Assembly (NCBI GenBank): GCA_009760855.2
Contig: WPIO01000003.1
Coordinates: forward strand, 1,887,001-1,951,000
Direction: 5' to 3'
Source: Cristatella mucedo
Taxonomy: Eukaryota > Bryozoa > Phylactolaemata > Cristatellidae
DNA: 64,000 bases
Position numbers and translations under genes: made by a program. The stretch's first letter is position 1. Every line of letters begins with the position of its first letter. The notes under the pieces are model-generated. The model saw only the letters and a program-made list of their open reading frames with translations. It was not told the origin of the DNA and ran no database searches. Positions 52,548 to 63,990 of the stretch are shown here, in pieces.

Positions 52548-52680
52548 ACGTACACATGCCCACTCAGGTGATTTCTTTATCCGTCTAGTTCTAGTTCTTT
52601 GCCCTCTAAAATTTCTTTATTTTTTCTTGGTATTTCATTCATGACGTCATTTTGAGCAGCATCCTGTGTTGGACTTCTAG
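51216..52680 (+). other. WDR47 intron 2
   Basis: A 1.46-kb phase-0 intron, most of it one pyrimidine-rich tract (51410-52556). Acceptor GGACTTCTAG. Confidence 0.9.
51410..52556. repeat. 1.1-kb polypyrimidine tract with 18-bp tandem core
   Basis: The plus strand is almost all C and T for over 1.1 kb. Perfect CT runs lie at about 51420-51440, 52350-52396 and 52480-52540. From about 51725 to 51865 the unit CTCTCTCGTTCTCTTCGT repeats about eight times. A 422-codon frame across it is low-complexity and not a gene. Confidence 0.97.
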
Positions 52681-52833
52681 GTTGTCAAGTGCCTGGCCAT
52701 TCTAGAAGAATTATGCCCGGACAAGAAGGAGTTCTCGAATCTGTGCTTTCTTCTGACACTTCCCAAGCTGTCACAGCATGAACAATATCGTGACTGGAAC
52801 CCGTGTAGTGCTCGTGTGCAGTGCTTCTCAGAG
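52681..52833 (+). CDS. WDR47: WDR47, exon 3
   Basis: A 51-codon phase-0 exon: VVKCLAILEELCPDKKEFSN, then LCFLLTLPKLSQHEQYRDWN and PCSARVQCFSE. It matches the CTLH/CRA part of WDR47 (CLHALEEYCPSKxxYSKLCLLLTLPRL and DWNPSTARVxCFEE). Acceptor TTCTAG and donor GTACAG. Antisense open frames across this exon are shadows. Confidence 0.96.
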
Positions 52834-52948
52834 GTACAGCACGGCTTGACCGGCGAATGCACTTTAACTCATGGTTCCGGCATCCCTAGCCCAAGATGCG
52901 CACAATCGGTATCCTACTAATCACCCTTGATACCATCTGCTTTGCTAG

Positions 52949-53247
52949 GTGTATCCTCTGGTTAGAGCATTTATTCCGCCCGATCGAGAGGCACAGCAGT
53001 ACGCCGGCGAGAATCGCCTGCTGCAGCTTCTCGTCAAGGGCGTCCTATATGAAGCATGCATCGATTACTGCCAGCAGAAGGCGATCGGCAACACGTCAGT
53101 GGAAATAAATATGATGCCGCGAATGCTAACAGACACTGGCCCGTGCTGTGACACTGACCTCAGCCTGCTGTCTTGGCTCCAGAGCATTCCACACGGCACA
53201 TTCTCCTGCCCCTTCGAACAGAAGTCGCTCAAGCTAAGGACGATGCG
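52949..53247 (+). CDS. WDR47: WDR47, exon 4
   Basis: A 299-base exon: VYPLVRAFIPPDREAQQYAG, then ENRLLQLLVKGVLYEACIDY, CQQKAIGN and DTDLSLLSWLQSIPHGTFSC with PFEQKSLKLR at its end. This matches the WDR47 block [21 protein letters not shown] and DLDLSLLSWLQ. It ends in phase 2 before GTATGT, which fits the phase of exon 5. Confidence 0.96.
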
Positions 53248-53847
53248 GTATGTGCGCGTGGTTCTTTTGCAAGTACGTAGTGTTCACTGAGCTCAAGCTG
53301 CCATGGTTGCAGGAGAATTTCAGCCACTATCTCTGTGTAACAGAATTTGTGTCATTCGGTAGTAAGTATTATTTCATTATTGCTTATGCCTCAGAAGTAT
53401 AAGAAAGTGACCAGTATTCCCTACACACTTTGCTTTTGTGACCAGGATTGTGATTAACTTGAAAGTAACCCATTTCTGACGAGAAAACGGACACATTTGC
53501 ATCTCATCGTTTGCATTTAATAAAAAAAAAACAAAAAAAGCAAATGAACTAAAATTAACATATATTTTCTGTAGAGTCATGCTCCAAATGACCGCTCAAA
53601 AGGTTGCAGAAATTTGCAGATATTTCATATTTATGGCTGCACTGCAAATCGCTTTCTCGATGAAACCCCCTACACATAGTCCCCCATCATGTTTTCGTTA
53701 TACTGTCCCAGGTAATGACGTTTAAAGTCCAGTACAGTATATCTGGATGGAAGTAGTCGCCATGCTTATCTGAGTAAGCTCCCACGTTCTCCTTAAATTT
53801 TTTTAAATGAGTTTTAAGGATATGTACTTAGAGGGACTTAATACTTT

Positions 53848-55014
53848 CGTCCTTTTCACCGTTTATACTCTCCCTCTCGCTGATGTGATTGCCAAGCACA
53901 ATCTAGGCTTTCACTTCTATGCGGATGACACTCAGTTGTACCTTTGCTTTGATCCCTCCCAGCCTTCGAACACCTCAAATTCTCTCAACTCACTTGCTGC
54001 ATGCATTGATGACATCCGATCATGGATGGCAGCAAATTTTCTAAAACTAAACGATGATAAAACTAACTTACTAGTTATGGGCAAACCTAGTGTTATTCAG
54101 AAATTGGAAAGGCTGACTTTCAAAATTGGCTCTGCCAGCATATCTCCAGTTGCATCAGCTCGAAATCTAGGTGTCATATTCCAAAGCGACCTCTCGTTAG
54201 ACGACCACATCAGCTCCACAGTCAAATCAGCCTATTTTCAGCTTCATAACATTGCTAAAATTAGGGCTTGTTTAGATAAGGATACCACGTCCAAGTTGGT
54301 CCATGCATTCGTGACATCTCGTCTCGACTTCTGCAACTCACTGCTTACTGGCCTACCAGCATGTGCAATCAGGCGATTGCAGCTGGTGCAAAACTCTGCA
54401 GCTCGGCTTGTCTGTCGTGAGCGTCGCAGTTGCCACATTACTCCACTTCTCGCCGACCTGCACTGGTTACCAGTCAAGCAACGGATTGACTTCAAGGGTT
54501 TTGTCGCTCACTTTTAGGTCTCTTCATTCTATGGCTCCAGCCTATCTTTCAGATATACTACCCCATCAGGCAAAGCATCGTACCACTCGCTTTTCGGAAC
54601 CCAACAGTCTAGAAATACCTCGTACAAACCTTAAATCCTTTGGAGACCGTGCATTTAGCTCGTATGCTCCCACAGCCTGGAACTCCCTCCCGACCTGCAT
54701 CAGAACATCCCCTGACCTGACCACATTTAAAAGAAACTTAAAAACATACCTATTTAGGACAGCATTTAGTGGGTCCTTGTGATTCGTCCTCGATGTGCTT
54801 ATGCGTGCTGACACTGTTCATGCTGCCACTAACCACATTTGCATGCTGACCCAGTGCATGTAACCCCTAACCATGTTATTCATTTTGTTTGTTTTTCAAG
54901 CATGATTTTACTTACTATTCTATTGCGTATCACTTTGCAGCAAATGTAAAGCGCCTAGAATGAGATTGAGTTCTCTGAGGGTGCTTTATCAAGTGCAATA
55001 TTATTATTATTATT
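53848..55014 (+). mobile_element. LINE-B best copy: reverse transcriptase C-terminal half to 3' tail
   Basis: A CR1/L2-like retrotransposon, 5'-truncated. LFTVYTLPLADVIAKHNLGF then [13 protein letters not shown] (YADD box), [57 protein letters not shown] and ITPLLADLHWLPVKQRIDF are all clear. One frame break near 54.50 kb separates this from SMAPAYLSDILPHQAKHRTT and SSYAPTAWNSLPTCIRTSPD. A 3' UTR of about 230 bases ends with AAGCGCCTAGAATGAGATTG, GAGGGTGCTTT and an ATT-repeat tail. It is the youngest LINE-B copy here. Confidence 0.95.
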
Positions 55015-55794
55015 ATCCAAAATGTTCTTCTCCTAGAGCCTAGATGTCAGAAGCTCATCATTGGACTTGGTACGACCAAGTCTCTTATCAGATTGTTGAG
55101 ATGTTTCTGGTTGGATCAATGTGGCTTTGTCTCTTTTCCACAACTTCATGGCTGTCTTTTCTTCCATGTACCAGCCTAGAAAGATACCAGAACTATAATA
55201 ATTAAAAATGATATTTTACACATTACTTAATACAATGCAAACAATCCCATTTAGCAAGCTGCAATTGTTCACGTTACCTTCACGAGTTTTCTTGCAGAGT
55301 TCCCTTGTGAAAGGAGGTGCCCATGGTTTGCCTTGATCCCCAAGAGTTATGCCGAGGTATGCTATGCAGGCCTCTCACGTGTTAACGGGTACTTTCACGG
55401 AGTACTGTTTTGCTCTTGTCTTAATAAATTGTCTACTCACGTAGCATGCAAAGCTGCTTTAGGAAACACCCAGTTATAGTTTAGTGGCAAATAAATGGCA
55501 GAAAATCCTCCACCTACATGGTTGTAAGCAAGAATCTCAGGTTCCTGAGTTCTTGACGTTAATCCTCTAGCCTTCAATGGCTATCAGCTTGCAACTTGCT
55601 TTGACGATTAAAGCCGTACATTGTCATATTTTGGAGTGGCTTAGTTATCGATTTGAAATTATGGCTTATTGCAATGCCCAGAGTACGTCGGAATACCACA
55701 GCCTAACTGGTCCACAAATTCTTGACATTTTCAATAAACTTCTATAGCTCATTACTTGCAAGTCTTCTTTTCTATTCAGTATAACAAGGATAAG

Positions 55795-56410
55795 ATATTT
55801 TAAATAGCAACCTAAGAGAGCTAAATTTATTTCTAGGCACTTTCAATATACTGTAAAGGAAGATGCTTACTGTTGGTGCAAAACCCTACTAGGCTTATCT
55901 GTCTTTAAAGTCGCAATTGCTACATTGTGGCAATTCTCACCAATCTGCATTGGCTCACCATCATGTGGTATATTTTGGCATCAAGATTCTTTCATTCAAC
56001 TTATGATGCCTTCGTTCTCTTATTCTAGGTTACCTATCTGAATCAGACTTCTTGTCGCCGCAGAACCTTCTCTTATGACTCGGGTCGTTTGGTTATGCTT
56101 CTAACGAACTTCAAATCCCCTGGAGACTGTACCTTCCTTTACCATGCTCCTAAAGCCTGAAACTCATCACCGACTGACATCACTTCATCTCTCCTGATTA
56201 GGAGGCAATCGTAAAGAAGCTATAAACCTACCTGTTCATCACTGCGTTTTTCCATCCGATTGAATTGCCTATTGTGTACTTTTGAATGCTGGCACTGTGG
56301 GTGTTATAACCAACCAATTGACATGCTCCTTTCCAGCACATGTACAATTTCTAGAAAGGGATTTAGATCTCTAAGGGTGTTATGTCAATGTTTTATTATT
56401 ATTAATAATG
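55795..56410 (+). mobile_element. Strongly diverged LINE-B copy with reverse tail fragment at its left
   Basis: At 55795-55868 a reverse LINE-B tail is seen (CCTAAGAGAGCTAAATTTAT, AGGCACTTTCAATATACTG). Then a plus-strand copy starts with GGTGCAAAACCCTACTAGGC (the LVQNxxRL region) and carries eroded HWL and LKSPGD segments. It ends CTAGAAAGGGATTTAGATCT, AAGGGTGTTATGTCAATG and a short ATT tail. Confidence 0.7.
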
Positions 56411-56504
56411 CATTTATCTTGGGATTGATTTCCTGGCGGTCACTTAACTGCCAAGGTGTTTAGCCTGGCATCGAAGAAGCACTGCAAGCTCTGTTATATT
56501 GCAG

Positions 56505-57550
56505 CCCTATTTCAGCCTCGCCAGGCGTAGCTAGTGAATGATTCGTTTGAAACCTGCGGTTTTAAACCAACCGAAAAATCAGCCTCGGTTTTATTGGTTT
56601 TAAACACCCCGTCACAGTGAGGCGTTGCCGCACACCTGACGTCCCTATTATTCACTCTCTGTTGCACAACAAGGAAAGAACAAAGGTGGGCACCCTGCCA
56701 GCAATATATCTGTCCATTTTTTCGAGAAGTTTAAGTCGGAAGAATTGAAGCTGTCTCGGCATCGATGCCTCCTATCTTGTTCGTGCACTTGTGTGGATTC
56801 ATGTCAAAAGATGAAGCAACATATACACAGTTGTAAAAAGAAGCCAGCAGGGAACGGAGGAATGCCGCAATGATATTCCAAGCCACTCTCCAGCCCCCTC
56901 AATATGATCGAACTTGACGGTTTTTCGCCGAAACGTTCGCCGATGAATTTGCACGTGTGAATATCGGCGATGGACCGGAAAGTGTTCTCATCGGTGAGTT
57001 TGATGAATAAATCATGCTTGAAGAGGGCACAGTGGTTTTCGAGTAAGAACTCAACTAAACTAGGCGGCGGCCAGAAGTAAGAGCCAGAAGTAAGAGCCAG
57101 AAGTAAGAGCCAGAAGTAAGAGCCAGAAGTAAGAGCCAGAAGTAAGAGCCAGAAGTAAGAGCCAGAAGTAAGAGCCAGAAGTAAGTAAGCCAGAAGTAAG
57201 AGCCAGAAGTAAGAGCCAGAAGTAAGAGCCAGAAGTAAGAGCCAGAAGTAAGAGCCAGAAGTAAGAGCCAGAAGTAAGAGCCAGAAGTAAGAGCCAGAAG
57301 TAAGAGCCAGAAGTAAGAGCCAGAAGTAAGAGCCAGAAGTAAGAGCCAGAAGTAAGAGCCAGAAGTAAGAGCCAGAAGTAAGAGCCAGAAGTAAGAGCCA
57401 GAAGTAAGGAGAAAGAACTGAATAGTGTCTTCAAAAACATGTGAAAACTAACAAAACAGCAAAAAAACGATTGAAATCGGTTTTAAACTGCCCACCAAAA
57501 TCAATTTGGTTTTAAACCTAACGCTAGGCATAGCCCAACACTACAGCAAT
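56505..57550. mobile_element. Possible hAT-like non-autonomous element carrying a minisatellite
   Basis: The right end, read inward, is GTAGTGTTGGGCTATGCCTA then GCGTTAGGTTTAAAACC, typical in style of hAT termini. The left side near 56.51-56.60 kb has CGCCAGGCGTAGC and several GGTTTTAAAC-type words also present at the right (57.48-57.52 kb). Terminal repeats are imperfect and no target duplication is fixed. Confidence 0.3.
57071..57407. repeat. 13-bp minisatellite, about 26 copies
   Basis: The unit GCCAGAAGTAAGA repeats without change except for one unit lengthened by GTAA near 57180-57190. The uniformity implies recent expansion or gene conversion. Confidence 0.97.
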
Positions 57551-57818
57551 AATTGAGGCACTGTGCTGGTGGTTGCTGCTTGGCTTGTACCAATCGGGCC
57601 TGCCTTGTCGACTTGTTCATGTCAACCTCCCCATAAATAAGATTTAGCCACCAGACTGGATAAGCAATTCACCTTTTAGCCTTATACATTTCCATTTTTA
57701 CCTCCTCACTTGATGCTCATTGGCAAGTGTACAGTGGACTTGCCACCGTGGCTGGCACTGCTTCGTGTCATTGCCAAGAAGTGATTGCCAAGCGCTTGCA
57801 TGACTGTGCCCATTTCAG

Positions 57819-58825
57819 GCTCGAGAAGCCGGCTCTGCAAGCAGCTTGGTCCGAGCACATCCTGCTGACTCCCATAAAACCGAACAAGTTCCCCCACTGC
57901 GCAATGCCGGCCCGCACCCGTCCGGCTGAGGCGTTGTCACGCTCGCTGATCGCTCAGTACGACGGCCTGAGCTACGGGCTGGCGCGCAACAGCATCGGTG
58001 GCAGCGGCGCCCGACTGCCCACTGCCCCGCCCGGACGTGGCAAGAGCGTCTCAGCGCTGTCTGCGTCGCACAGTGGCGCGTTTCGACTGAGTAACAGTGT
58101 GATCCGGGACCGCCGCCACGACCGAATGTCTGCCTCAGTCGAGAAATTGTTCGCCTCGGCAGCCGACGTCTCCACGATTCGTCTGCCGAGACGAGGTCAA
58201 GAGGCTGGCGGCAGTGGCAGCGTGCTGGACCTGCCACCGCCGCCGCCGACAGCCACCGAGTCCTGCCCAGACGCGCGCTTGGACGTCAGTGGTGCGGCAG
58301 AGCTGGGCCGAAGCTCGGACGTTGGCAAAAGTGTGGCTAACTCTGATCCGCCTTCGGCTGCCGTGCTGGCACCGTCGAAAAGTGAAGGCCGGCCTTCGAC
58401 TGCCTCCAGCGCTTCGAAGCCCACGTCGGCTGCTGCAGTAACTGCTGCTGCTTTGACACCGTCTCGAGAGTCGACTCGACCGCACGGCGAGCTTGGAGCA
58501 GTGACAGCAGTAAGGCCGGAAGCAAGTGGGGACTACTCGCTACCCAAATTGGTGCCTAATACTCACGAGCCCTTGGAGAATGGCCTGTCATCTTCATCGA
58601 CACCAAAGGTTCGAGATTCGGTTGGCGAGTTGTACAGTGAGTACCAGAAGCAGAAGCAGAGGATCAGTGAGCAGCTGGAGCAGCACGAGCGCCTGCGCGA
58701 GGCCATGTGGCAGCAGCTGCATCACAGCGAGCTGGCAGAAGCAGCCACAGCCGGCGGTAGCAGTGGTGGCAGTACTGGGGTGGCGGCAGCTGCAGCTTTG
58801 CCACATCAACAGCAGCAGCAGCTTG
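57819..58825 (+). CDS. WDR47: WDR47, exon 5 (large linker and coiled coil)
   Basis: The exon enters in phase 2 after ATTTCAG and encodes about 335 residues. It opens with HILLTPIKPNKFPHCAMPAR and RSLIAQYDGLSYGLARNS, matching the WDR47 segment around LLTPLISKLSP and SLNPALDGLTCGL. Next comes an Ser/Ala/Pro-rich linker. Near the end SVGELYSEYQKQKQRISEQL then EQHERLREAMWQQLHHSELA is a coiled coil like the family's [20 protein letters not shown] region. It ends in a Gln run. Two phase-1 donors are possible, before GTAAAG (58826) or GTACGC (58832); I chose the first. Confidence 0.93.
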
Positions 58826-58994
58826 GTAAAGGTACGCGTTGGCTAGCTTGCATCATACCCCCATTGTGCATATGCAGCACAATGGAGCAGCCGGCGGTAG
58901 CAGTGGTGGCAGCCTCCTCTGAACCGTGTGCCTACTTACTAACCCTTTTCATTATCTGCGCACCTGTATCTCATTTTTGCTTTGTTGATGTAGG

Positions 58995-59116
<122 letters not shown>

Positions 59117-60416
59117 AGTAGTCTAGGGCTAGTCGCTTGCTGCTTTGGGGGCTATCTCTCCACCCTCAAACCCATCCGAGAGAGGAGGCCCGGACCGTCC
59201 TTGTCACAAGCTATGTTGCTTTACCAGCTTAGAACATTCTATTTCTGGCCTAGATCTAGCAAAAATCTGCTTCTAGCTGCAGAAGTTGCAGCTTGGACTT
59301 CCCGGCTAAGTTTCTCATTTGATGGTTACTGAGGCATGCAGTGGTGCAGTTTCTTATGCACTTGATCTAGCTTAGCTATTCTCAGGGATGACTACGACGT
59401 GTTGAAGCTAGTGGTGCATTGCTATCCATTTGAATCAGTTTTGCACATCAGGTCCTCTTAAAAGACCTCACCTCTAAAATTTTGTGATCTATATGCCCCC
59501 TTATGCCAGTAGAGCTATGGAGGATTCCTCACGAAAATCCTCCTTTGCCATAGGCCATTATTGATTCTGTGAAGGTTTTAACAATTGCGTTGATGAACCT
59601 AACAATAGCAGAATTTCTTTATGACTTTCTGCTTAGCCCAATACATCTGGCATGCCATTCGTTTTGGTTGCCTTATTTTGGACTCGGATCACAGTGGATC
59701 TTAGCCCCAGTGGCCCTGTTCTGTGCCTGCTTACTATTTAGGATCCTTGCGCAATCTCGTTTGCCTTCACTCTGCCTTCGTGTAAGCATGTCAGCATCAA
59801 ACTTTTCCAGTGGCGCGACCTAAAAAGGATTTGTGCAGATACATTTTCACGATCTCTTTGCGATGCTGACCTTCATGTCTGCATCCAGATTCTTTAAACT
59901 GCTCCAAGCCTAAATTCGAAGCATATATGCTGTCAACAAGCGTGATCCCTTAAAAGCTGACACTGTACAAAACCGAGAGGAGTTTTTCTGTTTACTAAAG
60001 GCCTCCGAAAAATGCACCGCACGAAGCAGAGATTGGAATGCCATTTCCAGAGTCTGGCCCTTGCCAGGTTCGAAGACTTCATCGATAGCCACACTCGGAA
60101 TCTTTGGAATTTCTTGCAGGGCCTGATGTCATAAACAAATTTACAAGAGAGTGGTCTATCTGCTTGATAAAGCTGTGCGATCCCACTCACCAGATTTTTA
60201 CTTTGTGGCTGAAAAGTACTCAGCCTTCTTCGTTAAGAAATTGTGTATATTCTTGCCTCTATAATGCCCCATCTGCTTGCCACACGCGTTGAATTGCAGC
60301 AACCTGCTGCTTCCTTTACAAATTTCCCCCAAGGTTTCTGCAGATGATGTGGTGCAAAAACTAACCTGCAGATTTTGTTAACATGCCTTCGTTGGTCGTC
60401 ATGTGAGCCCGATGGT
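59117..60416. other. Unassigned WDR47 intron sequence
   Basis: Frames of up to 85 codons on both strands without a recognised match; no repeat family identified. It may hold a very diverged element. Confidence 0.35.
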
Positions 60417-61237
60417 GGTAACCCGGGTTACCATGGTAACCCGGGTGTGCACAGACTGCGATAACTACCTGAATATTGGTCCAAATGATATGCAAATAGG
60501 CTAAAAATTACGGACTCGTCGAGTTCTATTCGTCAGCAGAAAGACAGCGATTTCGAAAACGATGATTTTTATTGCACAAGTGTGCAGCTGCTGACCAGAT
60601 CCAGGGCAAGAATCCAGGGCTCGATCATGAAAATTGAGCCTAGCTTTTCAAGAAATAGCTCAAGATTGATTGCTGATTTGTCCCAAATCAGCCATCAATC
60701 TGGTTTCTTCTTCGAACTGGTTCCTTCTTCGGTCGCCCCATAGAGTGTATCTGCACGCCCGGAGCAGCCTTCTGCACTTATGCTCTTTTTTTTCTGCCAC
60801 GAGTCTGTGCCATATCGGATGCCACCAACAACGGTACATCAGTATTGTCAGGATCTTCGTCCTTACTATCAGCAGTACTACCCAGGCGAGCACTGGCGCA
60901 GCGATTCCGGACCCCCTGCATAATCTTTTCAGACCAGCGGGTGGGAATGCAGTTCCCGGGAAATATTTCCAAGAACTTGCACACCAGTTCCATTGCGTTG
61001 TTAAGAACATCATTGCTAACATCTTTTATATCATCATTATAGCCCACCATAGCGTGCATCCTTTCATTGAGCTCTTGCGCACATAGTTCTTCAGATTGCT
61101 TCGACATGATTCTGACGGTGCTGGTCCTGAATCTGGTCAATGGCGTTTTCGACTTCGGAATGCAATATTTTTTAGAGCAGCTATCTGCAAATAATTAATT
61201 GCAATTCTACTTGCGGAAATTCGGTAACCCGGGTTAC
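60417..61237. mobile_element. Candidate DNA-transposon unit bounded by palindromic ends, with a minus-strand frame
   Basis: The left end contains GTAACCCGGGTTAC within GGTAACCCGGGTTACC and a 26-bp perfect palindrome (60421-60446). The right end repeats GTAACCCGGGTTAC at 61224-61237. Between them a 120-codon minus-strand frame (60778-61140) encodes a charged, helical protein (SKQSEELCAQELNERMHAMV, NNAMELVCKFLEIFPGN, PTRWSEKIMQGVRNRC). A second frame runs to 60660. No transposase family or target-site duplication is recognised. Confidence 0.4.
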
Positions 61238-61589
61238 TGCCATTGCGCTCATATGCAGAAAACTTGTAAGTCCAGCATAGATCAGGTTTATACTGTTTCA
61301 CACGAGAAATGGGTTGTTCCAAAGCCATTGAAATCGGCCACCATTTGATCGATATTAAAAAACCTGAGTTGTATTCTGAGGTTCTTGCCAATTATGGCCT
61401 AACTTCATTCTTTCTTTTCTGTCCTAGATTCATGAAAAAGTTCTTGCTAAATAATATGTGGAGCATATTTACAAGAATGTGTTACCAGGAGAATTCTATG
61501 CGGAATTTAAACGACACTGCTCCACTGAAACTGTTCGTCTTTGTGTAACAACTTGTATTTTAGGTAGCATTGAAAATGGTACAGCACTG

Positions 61590-62765
61590 GTTGGTCCTCT
61601 GCTCCCACCTATCGGCAGCTTTTGACGTGATGCTTGATATTGATCACAAAATCCCACTTGAGCAATTGAGAACAAAAGACGATCTCCCTAACGAGGCTCT
61701 GGCATGACTCGAATCGTATTACTTGTGAAGGTCAAGTCTTGTCCAGCAGGCCTGTTATTTGTGCAGTTCCACACGGGTCTGTTCTTGGTGCATTGCTATT
61801 CTCCATTTATGCATATACATATTATCATTATTATATATTCCATTTATCTCTGGAGAAGGCAGTTCAGGCCCACGGCATTGGCTATTACTTCCATGCCGGC
61901 AGCATGCAGCTGTACTCACCATTTAAGCAAACCAATGGTAAGACCGAACTTCTCCCAGGAAACCTTAAACACACGGCTTGGTCACCCTAGTGCAACCATC
62001 ATCCATTGATCATAATTGAAGTTTTCTCTTTGGTAACTGCTTGACGAAGAATTATTCAGAAGATCGTATCCACAGCTAGTCATTTTCGATCTATGTCCAG
62101 GATTAGGTATTACCTACTGCCACGACTGACAGAAGATCCTACTAGCTCCCTAGTTTTCTCTAGACTGCGCTAATGTAACTCAGTTTTGGTAGGGCTTCTC
62201 AAAAAAACCATCAAGCCTCTACAATTGGTGACTACTGTGGTTGAATGGTTGGTCAATAAATCCAAGAAATCCAGTCATGTATTCCTTTGATAAAGGAGTT
62301 CCCGGTTGATCTAAACCTCCTGCTGTGAAAAAGCTTCTGTTCCCAACTGTCATTAAGTAACAGAGTGGTATTGCTTATTTTTATTGGCCTGAGAGGACGT
62401 GAGAGTACAAGGAGTTGACATTCGTGCAGCAGTCCAGCCGTGTACGACCGAGTCAAGCCATGGCAGGCCTTGTGAGCCAGAGTACGAATCTGCTCGGTAC
62501 TCAGGTCCTAGATTGTGGAACTCACTTTCAGTGTTCTTACGAAATGAAATCCTCTATCGTGGTGTTGACTCTGGCACGTCTTAACCACGGTTCTGTGCTG
62601 CTACTTCAATGCCACCTACTTCATCGACTCAATTCCTTCGAGTGTCAGCTATGCATGTCCCTTTCTGTTTGTTCCTCGAGATGAAGTCTATCGGCCGAGC
62701 GAGAGCCTCTTGGGCTTTGAGTTCGCAATCGACAAGTTTCCAGCATAACACCTGCTTGAGGTTCG
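61590..62765 (+). mobile_element. Strongly diverged LINE-A copy
   Basis: RT remnants appear in order: HLSAAFDVMLDIDHKIPLEQ (motif A region), then a broken CxVPHGSVLGALLFSIYA block and a damaged HAGSMQLYSPF in place of the YADD box. Near the end are CCTAGATTGTGGAACTCAC and CTGCTACTTCAATGCCAC. A small plus-to-minus rearranged segment near 62.27-62.45 kb interrupts it. Confidence 0.85.
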
Positions 62766-62767
62766 TG

Positions 62768-62927
62768 GTAGCCCAGAAGGTAAGGTGCTTGCTCGTCACG
62801 TCCGAGATCTTGAATTCGAATCCTGCAGTGGGCCATCGTTTATTCCCAACTGCAAGCGGTGGTGATAGCCGTTAAGGCTCGTCTGCTGCTGTACACATGA
62901 GGCTGTCAAATAAGCTAATATTGTTTT
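62768..62927 (+). mobile_element. SINE-2 copy, full length
   Basis: GTAGCCCAGAAGGTAAGG (A-box-like), CTTGAATTCGAATCCTGC (B-box-like), GTGGGCCATCGTTTATTCC, CTGCAAGCGGTGGTGATAGC, GCTCGTCTGCTGCTGTACA and GAGGCTGTCAAATAAGCTAA. The most complete copy of this family in the window. Confidence 0.88.
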
Positions 62928-63252
62928 TGGCCTTTGTGGCTTTGTGGAGTTGCATAATCCCGCGAATACAGCATGTACACATTCTTGAGGCAGTTTTTCT
63001 ACATGGGGCCGGCACCTAGCCTTACACACGTCTTTTGCTGGTCAAGATCTAGTGACATGAGCAATTGTGGCTTAGGCCGAGCCTTCATTGCGCCTCCCTA
63101 GCAGTGCTCGTGGTCTTACCGCCGGTCATGCACTGGTCGCTGTTAAGAGAGCAGGCTATATGGAAGCCACCGTAGTGAATCGTTAATTACAGCCAGTCCT
63201 CTTAAAGCGATCAACACCTGCACATTGATGATGTCGTACTCTGTTTCAGCAG

Positions 63253-63402
63253 ACGATCTTCCCGGCAGTTCGCAGGGCAGTGGTCGTGGCAGTAGCGGGA
63301 TTATGTGCGACAGCATGATCGAGACTGACGGTGGCCCTACGCAGTACCAGTCGTCGTCTGCCACCAGGTACCTGTCCAGCTCAGTCGGGCAGCCTCTGAA
63401 TG
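63253..63402 (+). CDS. WDR47: WDR47, exon 6 (linker)
   Basis: After GTTTCAGCAG the exon enters in phase 1 and encodes DLPGSSQGSGRGSSGIMCDS, then MIETDGGPTQYQSSSATRYL and SSSVGQPLN. This is a Ser/Gly-rich linker like that before the WD40 domain. An acceptor three bases earlier (63250) is also in phase. It ends in phase 1 before GTACGT; an inner donor-like GTACCT exists at 63368. Support is phase and splice signals plus position, since this linker is not conserved. The WD40 repeats lie beyond the window. Confidence 0.75.
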
Positions 63403-63585
63403 GTACGTGGAAGCCTGCTGGAGCTCTGAGCACCCTTGTGACCTTCCCCTCCCGTCCTCTCCTTGCGGTTCACTTCTCCCTCCTCTCCTGCCTCATCCTT
63501 CTTCATCTCTGTTTTCTTCCCGTTTGTCTGTCTCATCTTTTCCTCTCCACCTGCCAGTCTCTCTGTTTGTCTCATTATCTGCCAG

Positions 63586-63990
<405 letters not shown>

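Larger units (their letters stand above)
53248..57818 (+). other. WDR47 intron 4
   Basis: A 4.6-kb phase-2 intron. It contains LINE-B copies at 53.85-55.01 and 55.80-56.41 kb, a possible hAT-like unit and a 13-bp minisatellite. No exon is seen in the remaining parts (53.25-53.85, 55.0-55.8, 57.4-57.8 kb). Confidence 0.85.

Noticed and set aside
51320-52588. A 422-codon plus-strand frame and long antisense frames
   Set aside because: They are made by the CT/GA tract. Composition is Leu/Ser or Arg/Glu repeats only, and the stretch lies inside a WDR47 intron with good flanking splice sites.
57071-57407. 126-codon minus-strand frame with repeated Leu/Ser/Tyr/Phe/Trp units
   Set aside because: It is the translation of a 13-bp minisatellite; 13-bp units give the apparent 13-residue period.
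57815-58525. Minus-strand frames of 62-140 codons over WDR47 exon 5
   Set aside because: Antisense to a conserved exon with correct splice phases; composition is the complement of the Ser/Ala-rich linker.
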